Below, piece by piece: positions 32,265 through 36,510 of a stretch of DNA of 36,510 bases; position 1 is the first letter of the stretch, and each line of letters begins with the position of its first letter. A program made the position numbers and the translations under genes. The notes beneath the pieces were generated by a model. It ran no database searches, was not told where the DNA came from, and saw nothing but the letters and a program-made list of their open reading frames with translations. Source of the stretch: a bacterium (lineage in GTDB: Bacteria > SZUA-79 > Acidulodesulfobacterales > Acidulodesulfobacteraceae); NCBI GenBank assembly GCA_027318865.1, contig DAHVOJ010000013.1, positions 1 to 36,510 of the forward strand. Reading direction: 5' to 3'.

Positions 32265-34175
32265 TTAATATCGATATTTAAGTCTAATTATCATGATGCG
32301 TTTCGAGTCGTATAAAATGTCCGCTTTTTTTCTATCCGATTTTAAAAAATAATCGATCCTTTTAAGATTTAATTCATTTTTTTTGCTGTAAGCCCATCTT
32401 AGCTGGTTTTTCATGATTATCAGATACCTGACGTTTAATCTTTTAAGATATTTAAAATTCTTATAAAGATTTTTGGGATTTCCAAGTCCCATAGCCGCCA
32501 TTTGATTGACTCCGTTCCATTTATAATACGAACCGTTATATATAAAAAACCTTATCGGAAGATAATTATTATAAAGATTATGAAAACCATACCGTATTAT
32601 GTACCCCGCAATCATAGGTTTTTGGTAAATGGTCTGTTCGTACATTTTAAACCCGTCCTGATAAAAAGGAACCGTTAAAACCGCCCCGTAAGGCTTGCTA
32701 TTTTTGAGGATATAAATCCCCTGCGATATTTTCCTGTTTTTCATTTCGAAAGGATAAGAACTGTATCCCAAAACTATTCCGCAAAATATCAAAGACAACA
32801 AAGACAGCTTTATGGGGTAACTATATAAAAACCGTTTGACCGGATAATCGAAAAAAACCTTTATGCCGTATGCGCAGACTACCGCAAAAAACAAAAAGCC
32901 CATTATCATATACCTGCCGGATTCTTCCATACCCTTAAACACCGGAAGGATATCTATCAAATATACAAACGGGTCGAAAATCCTTATATTGTTTACTATG
33001 TGGATTAGCGGCGATAAAGACATTAAAACGAAAAATAAAAACGCATAAAAATAAAACCTTATATTTTTAAACCCTTTTATAACGGCTATTATAAAAAATA
33101 CTATAGGAACATAACCAAGAAAATCCAGCGAATTAGCCCCCCTTAACATAAACGGATATACGGGATTAAAATAAATAGCCTTCGTAAATGGAAAAAGAAG
33201 GTGGTTAAAAAACGGTGGAGTAAAGAACGCAAACAGCGTCGCCGAAAAAGACTTTACGAAAAATATATCCGGGTCGAAAAATAAAGTCCCTTTGTCTATA
33301 TATATGTAATATATAGCCGGAATTAAAAAAGGCGATGCCGCGATAACAAAAGAAAAAATCATTACCGCAAGATTTTTAAGATATTTTCTGTTAAAAATGG
33401 GATTTAACGGAATTCTGCCCTTAAAATTTTTAAAAGCTTCTTTAAAATTAAACTCGCCCCTATTTTTATTATTTTCAGTCTTGTCATGCCCGTTTTGTTT
33501 TAACTTCAATATCTTATCTTCTTTGAAAAATTGATAAAAAACAAAAAACAGGGAATACAGCATAAGCATTACCGTAAATTCGTAAAAACCGGCGTATGTA
33601 GCTAAGAATAACCCTAAGCCCGAAAAAACGGCGTTTTTTAAGTTGGGATTTTTATACAGCCTGTTAAAAAATAAAACGTATAAAGGCAGTCCGTAGGCGC
33701 TCCAAATATTTATATCACCCCACCTTGCCTGCTCTATTAAAACGGGACAGCTTGCAAATATAACGCCGGCAAAAAAGGACGCGGTTTTATTCTTAACCGT
33801 TTCGTCAGCGAGCAGATAGGCAAAATAGGCGTTTAATATAAAAGATATAAAAAAAATAATATTATACGAAAGTATCAAATTTTTCGAAAAATAATATATG
33901 GCGGAGGCTATTAGCGAATTTACCGGCATCGACGTGGAAACGTAAAGCGGAACCCCGTGCGGATAATATGCAAGATTGGTAAAAAAAGGCCATTTATGAA
34001 GAACAAATGCGTAACGGTAAAACTCCCAAAAAAACCACGACATCAGGTATTCGTCGCCGGAATTCCCCGGCATCTTCGAAGAAAAATACAGAACTAAAGG
34101 GAAGGTTATTAAAACGAAAGTTACCGCATAAAAAAAAATGACGAATATATCTTTATATTTCGTAAAAAATCTCAT
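32265..34175 (-). CDS. Large GT-C-like membrane protein (YfhO-like architecture)
   Basis: The protein has 636 residues with about 12 membrane helices and a soluble C-terminal region. After helix 1, a loop with MPGNSGDEYLMSWFFWEFYR carries acidic residues where GT-C enzymes have their catalytic Asp/Glu, and LAYYPHGVPLYVSTSMP follows. The C-terminal part (RYLIIMKNQLRW) resembles soluble ends of such proteins. Substrate unknown. It lies downstream of pilA, beyond a terminator, which suggests but does not show a link to pilin or surface glycan. Confidence 0.6.
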   Translation of the reverse strand: MRFFTKYKDIFVIFFYAVTFVLITFPLVLYFSSKMPGNSGDEYLMSWFFWEFYRYAFVLHKWPFFTNLAYYPHGVPLYVSTSMPVNSLIASAIYYFSKNLILSYNIIFFISFILNAYFAYLLADETVKNKTASFFAGVIFASCPVLIEQARWGDINIWSAYGLPLYVLFFNRLYKNPNLKNAVFSGLGLFLATYAGFYEFTVMLMLYSLFFVFYQFFKEDKILKLKQNGHDKTENNKNRGEFNFKEAFKNFKGRIPLNPIFNRKYLKNLAVMIFSFVIAASPFLIPAIYYIYIDKGTLFFDPDIFFVKSFSATLFAFFTPPFFNHLLFPFTKAIYFNPVYPFMLRGANSLDFLGYVPIVFFIIAVIKGFKNIRFYFYAFLFFVLMSLSPLIHIVNNIRIFDPFVYLIDILPVFKGMEESGRYMIMGFLFFAVVCAYGIKVFFDYPVKRFLYSYPIKLSLLSLIFCGIVLGYSSYPFEMKNRKISQGIYILKNSKPYGAVLTVPFYQDGFKMYEQTIYQKPMIAGYIIRYGFHNLYNNYLPIRFFIYNGSYYKWNGVNQMAAMGLGNPKNLYKNFKYLKRLNVRYLIIMKNQLRWAYSKKNELNLKRIDYFLKSDRKKADILYDSKRIMIIRLKYRY

Positions 34176-34217
34176 AAATAAAATACGGTAAAATACATCA
34201 AATTAATTTAGGAATAA

Positions 34218-34256
34218 TAAAAAACCGCCCTTCCTTATTGTAACGGGAAGGACGGT
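34218..34256 (-). terminator. Intrinsic terminator of pilA
   Basis: On the minus strand an 11-bp stem (ACCGTCCTTCC / GGAAGGGCGGT, 34256-34246 with 34234-34224, one G-U pair) with an 11-nt loop, followed by TTTTTATT. It separates pilA from the membrane protein genes. Confidence 0.85.
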
Positions 34257-34293
34257 AAACCGTACAGGTTGAAAGAAAAATTATTTATTCCGA

Positions 34294-34926
34294 TTAATAT
34301 GTTTTTCCTTCGACAAGCACCGGCGTGGAGGAATAATCGTTCACGGCATATACCTGATAATTAGTTCCGGTAAAATTAGCTCCTGCCATAGCCTGATACC
34401 CGCCGCCGCATGTGCCGTTTGCAGGCACCTTCCAAGTAATGGACTGATTGCTTGCCGGAGCGGCCGTGCTTGCTCCGCTTGTAACAAGTGCGTTAGAAAC
34501 CTGATAGTAAAAGTATAAAGTACCTACCGGCATAAACCCCATGTCTGCAAATCCTCCCTTTGCGCTAGCTCCGTTGGCTGTAAGTACATTACCGGTTCCG
34601 CATGAATAAGGCGGAGCATCCTGCACTGGCGTTGTGCCTGCGGCATAAAACGGATGTGTCGAACTAATAGCGGTGCCAGGTAACGTACCATTACCGGTGT
34701 TGCTTGCATTCCCCGCGCTGATATAAGTCGAATTAGTCGCATTAAACGCCGTTTCGTCCGTAAAGATTGCGCCGAGGTTCGTGGACGCTTCCGAATCCTT
34801 AGCCCTATTGACGTAGCTTAAATACGTCGGAATCGCTATCGCCGCCAAGATACCGATAATGGCGATGACGATTAAAAGCTCGATAAGGGTGAAACCTTTC
34901 TTTCCTTTTAATCTGTTAATGTTCAT
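34294..34926 (-). CDS. pilA: Type IV major pilin
   Basis: The prepilin has 210 residues. The leader [11 protein letters not shown] is cut before F12 ([20 protein letters not shown]), leaving Glu at mature position 5, and the conserved hydrophobic helix runs to [13 protein letters not shown]. The C-terminal domain is Ser/Thr/Gly/Ala-rich with two Cys (PYSCGTG and NGTCGGG) and ends [21 protein letters not shown] lies 8 nt before the ATG. A sigma-54-type promoter and clustered operator-like repeats lie upstream. A related cassette without the N-terminus lies head-to-head at 35403-36028. Confidence 0.96.
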   Translation of the reverse strand: MNINRLKGKKGFTLIELLIVIAIIGILAAIAIPTYLSYVNRAKDSEASTNLGAIFTDETAFNATNSTYISAGNASNTGNGTLPGTAISSTHPFYAAGTTPVQDAPPYSCGTGNVLTANGASAKGGFADMGFMPVGTLYFYYQVSNALVTSGASTAAPASNQSITWKVPANGTCGGGYQAMAGANFTGTNYQVYAVNDYSSTPVLVEGKTY

Positions 34927-35033
34927 TTTACTGCCTCCTTAAAAAGTTAGATATGTTAATTTGGTTAATTTAATCCGCAAACAATTATTTTATTTTTTTA
35001 TTTGTTTTTACTTTATACTTTATATTATAGACC

Positions 35034-35050
35034 AGCATATTTTATGCCAA
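35034..35050 (-). promoter_or_regulatory. Sigma-54 (RpoN) promoter of pilA
   Basis: Minus strand TTGGCATAAAATATGCT: the GG (-24) and GC (-12) dinucleotides are separated by exactly 10 nt, and TTGGCA and TGCT match the RpoN consensus. It lies 108 nt before the pilA ATG. Sigma-54 control of pilA by PilS/PilR is established in Pseudomonas and Myxococcus. Confidence 0.75.
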
Positions 35051-35147
35051 AGCATAAAAAACATTAAAATTACCTTAACCTATTTATTTTAATAGCGCTT
35101 ATATAAAATTCCAATAAATTATTATTCTATATAAAAATATGTTATTT

Positions 35148-35250
35148 GACAAAAATTGTCCACCGCTAATTAATAAATCCCTTGAAACGTTTAATTTTAC
35201 TTATATTTAAAGAATATGACAAAAATTGTCACTAATTGACAAAAATTGTC
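35148..35250. promoter_or_regulatory. Three identical GACAAAAATTGTC sites, possible PilR-type enhancer
   Basis: The 13-bp inverted repeat GACAAAAATTGTC occurs at 35148-35160, 35218-35230 and 35238-35250; the last two copies are 20 bp apart (two helical turns) and extend to TGACAAAAATTGTCA. They lie about 100-200 bp upstream of the sigma-54 promoter, where enhancer-binding proteins act. Each copy has TGTC on both strands, the core of known PilR sites in Pseudomonas aeruginosa. Confidence 0.6.
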
Positions 35251-35402
35251 ATTTTTAATTTTCAAAATGTGGCGAAAATGTGTCGGAACTTAAATCAAAA
35301 TACGGAAAATACAGAAAATCAGGTAAAATACAGAATGTCGTCAAACTCTTGGTATTACTGTAAAGCAAGGCGGAGTGCCGGTTTAATTAAATTATTACTA
35401 GG

Positions 35403-36028
35403 ATTTAAGCTACGTCAACAGGGCAAAGGATTCGGAGGCGTCCATGAACTTAGGCGCAATCTTCACAGACGAAACTGCGTTTAACGCGTCTAATTCGGCG
35501 TATATCAGTGCTGGAACGAGTTCTGCTCCTGCAGCTGGAATTCAGAAGGGAACAGTAACGCCTGTCCATTCTATGTATTCTGCGACCAGTACAAAAGGCG
35601 CAGGCAAATATAATGTTGATGTCCCTGCATATTCTTGCACCGCAGGTGCTCTAACTGACGCAGGATCCACTACATATACATTAGGAGTAGCCGGAAGCCC
35701 GGCATATGCGGCTAACTCTGCAGCATTAGGCGGTTTTGGAGATATAGGGTTCCTGCCTAAAGGAAAGCTTTATTTCTTCTACGCTGTCGGTGCATTAGCT
35801 ACAAATAGTTCAAGTGATCCAGCGCCTGAATCACCGGCGGTTTGGACTCCAACTGTAGGTGAAGTTACCGGAACTGCTACGATTGTTGGGACGGTTGGAA
35901 CAAATGCAAGCTGTGGAGCAGGTTTTGAAGCTTTTGCAGGAACAAATTTTACAGGGTCAAATTTCCAAGTTTATGCTGTTAACGATTACACTACTACGGC
36001 AGCATTAATCAGTGGAGTAGCATACTAA
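35403..36028 (+). pseudogene. Silent pilin cassette (PilA C-terminal region without N-terminus)
   Basis: From ATTTAAGCTACGTCAA (35403) onward the plus strand is closely similar to pilA from codon 36: it reads [20 protein letters not shown] and continues for 194 residues to YAVNDYTTTAALISGVAY. The leader, cleavage site and first 24 residues of the mature helix are absent, and homology begins abruptly after an in-frame TAG. The apparent ATG at 35444 is codon 49 of pilA (Thr) changed to Met, with no pilin function. The C-terminal domain is open, diverged in its middle but conserved at both ends, as expected for a stored variant rather than a dying copy. It has its own terminator. Confidence 0.82.
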
Positions 36029-36054
36029 TATTATTAGCTTTCACTGATAATCTT

Positions 36055-36090
36055 AACCCCCGATATTTCATCGGGGGTTTCTTATTTTTA
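36055..36090 (+). terminator. Intrinsic terminator after the pilin cassette
   Basis: A 10-bp stem AACCCCCGAT / ATCGGGGGTT (36055-36064, 36070-36079) with a 5-nt loop, followed by TTCTTATTTTT. A terminator here shows that the cassette derives from, or can become, a transcribed gene. Confidence 0.85.
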
Positions 36091-36109
36091 CGGCTGTTTT
36101 ATTAAAGGT

Positions 36110-36166
36110 GTCAGATTTATTTATTCTCTTACTCCCGACTGCGTTTGACGCGGTAGGGAGTTTTTA
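36110..36166 (+). repeat. Terminator-like dispersed repeat, plus orientation
   Basis: GGTGTCAGATTTATTTATTC, then ACTCCCGACTGCG...CGGTAGGGAGT (36131-36161) and TTTTT. It is the opposite-strand copy of the repeats at 29653 and 30394, again oriented to end the transcript of the gene upstream. A candidate promoter TTGTTT-N16-TATAAT (36209-36236, plus) lies between it and the next gene. Confidence 0.7.
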
Positions 36167-36301
36167 TTACCCCCGCTTTTTTAATAAATATTGCTGTATT
36201 TAATATTTTGTTTCAATCTATTTAATATGGTATAATTCATAATATTAAGAGGCGGTTTACCTTTTTATTTTAGTTATTTGCTCTATATAATATAGGTATG
36301 T

Positions 36302-36510
36302 ATGATAAAAATTCATCCTCATGCAAAAGAGCGAATGATAGAAAGAGGCGTTAATGAAAGAGAAGTTATAGAAACAGTAACAAATGGAGAGCCTTTTCCT
36401 GTAAAATTGGGCAGAAACGGTTTTAGAAGAAATTTTATTTTTAACGGTTTATGGCGCGGAAAAAGTTTTAACGTAAAGCAAGTCGAAGTTATAACCGTTA
36501 AAGAAAATGA
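36302..36510 (+). CDS. DUF4258-like protein, 3' end outside window
   Basis: About 69 residues are visible. IHPHAKERMIERGVNEREVI near the start, a central GRNGFRRNFIFNG and a final QVEVITVKE strand match DUF4258, small RelE-like proteins often found beside antitoxin genes. The family would end roughly 10-20 residues further on. A TATAAT (36286-36291) lies only 10 nt before the ATG and there is no strong ribosome-binding site, so this may be another near-leaderless mRNA. Confidence 0.75.
   Translation, partial: MIKIHPHAKERMIERGVNEREVIETVTNGEPFPVKLGRNGFRRNFIFNGLWRGKSFNVKQVEVITVKEN

Larger units (their letters stand above)
34927..35402. other. Regulatory spacer between pilA and the pilin cassette
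   Basis: Contains the pilA promoter and the repeated operator sites. The 150 nt next to the cassette (35253-35402) hold no promoter I can recognise and no start codon in frame with it; a TAG stop lies one codon upstream of the cassette homology. Confidence 0.55.

Noticed and set aside
35236-35484. 82-codon plus-strand frame before the pilin cassette
   Set aside because: It runs into the cassette in the wrong frame and matches nothing; the true homology to pilin is in the neighbouring frame from 35405.
35444-36028. The pilin cassette as a normal 194-residue gene starting at 35444
   Set aside because: The ATG corresponds to an internal Thr codon of pilA; leader, cleavage site and assembly helix are missing and no ribosome-binding site or promoter suits it.

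Overview
The window reads as a chromosomal segment of an AT-rich, Gram-negative, motile and piliated bacterium with a sulfur-oxidation gene set. The evidence is a flagellin/FliD/FliS block, a pilMNOPQ operon and a sigma-54-type pilA promoter, and a full sulfur-oxidising heterodisulfide-reductase-like (sHdr) cluster. Style and gene content fit a sulfur-cycling deltaproteobacterial-type lineage such as the acid-mine Sva0485 group (Candidatus Acidulodesulfobacterales). That placement is inference only, because no rRNA or other taxonomic marker is present. I see no tRNA, rRNA, CRISPR array or full-length insertion sequence.

Layout. 1-8.5 kb, minus strand: flagellin (fliC), flaG, fliD, fliS, then three cytoplasmic glycosyltransferases (two GT9 paralogues around a CgeB-like enzyme), probably for flagellin glycosylation. 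The fliC leader carries a sigma-28-like promoter and two CsrA-type sites. 9-13.5 kb: aroK, a RelE-type toxin gene broken by an 86-bp MITE, its antitoxin, a small coiled-coil membrane protein, aroC, folE2 and a YafQ/DinJ-type toxin-antitoxin pair. aroC and folE2 each contain a palindromic repeat translated in the same frame. 13.7-18.1 kb: pilM-N-O-P-Q, the inner-membrane platform and secretin of type IV pili. 18.4-20 kb, plus strand: an ArnT/PMT-like membrane glycosyltransferase.

20-25.8 kb, minus strand: shdrC1-B1-A-H-C2-B2 in the canonical order with its own promoter, preceded by a HAD phosphatase gene and by a gene fusing a ferritin-like diiron domain to a formate/nitrite-transporter (FNT) channel. 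28.3-30.2 kb: an accessory island with a BrnT/CopG-type toxin-antitoxin pair, two DUF4160-DUF2442 gene pairs and an antitoxin remnant, bounded by terminator-bearing repeats. 30.5-34.2 kb: two large polytopic GT-C-like membrane proteins. 34.3-36 kb: pilA (minus), and head-to-head with it a promoterless pilin cassette (plus) that lacks the conserved N-terminus. The window ends in a partial DUF4258 gene.

The observations most worth following are these: the inverted pair of pilin C-terminal regions around a shared promoter/N-terminus, which could switch pilin by inversion or gene conversion; the CsrA-site pair on fliC; the in-frame palindromic elements in aroC and folE2; the MITE that split a relE gene and can be excised on paper to restore it; and the ferritin-FNT fusion beside the sHdr operon. 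Several repeat families (a cloverleaf-like 78-bp element, a terminator-like element and palindromes) are scattered through the intergenic spaces.
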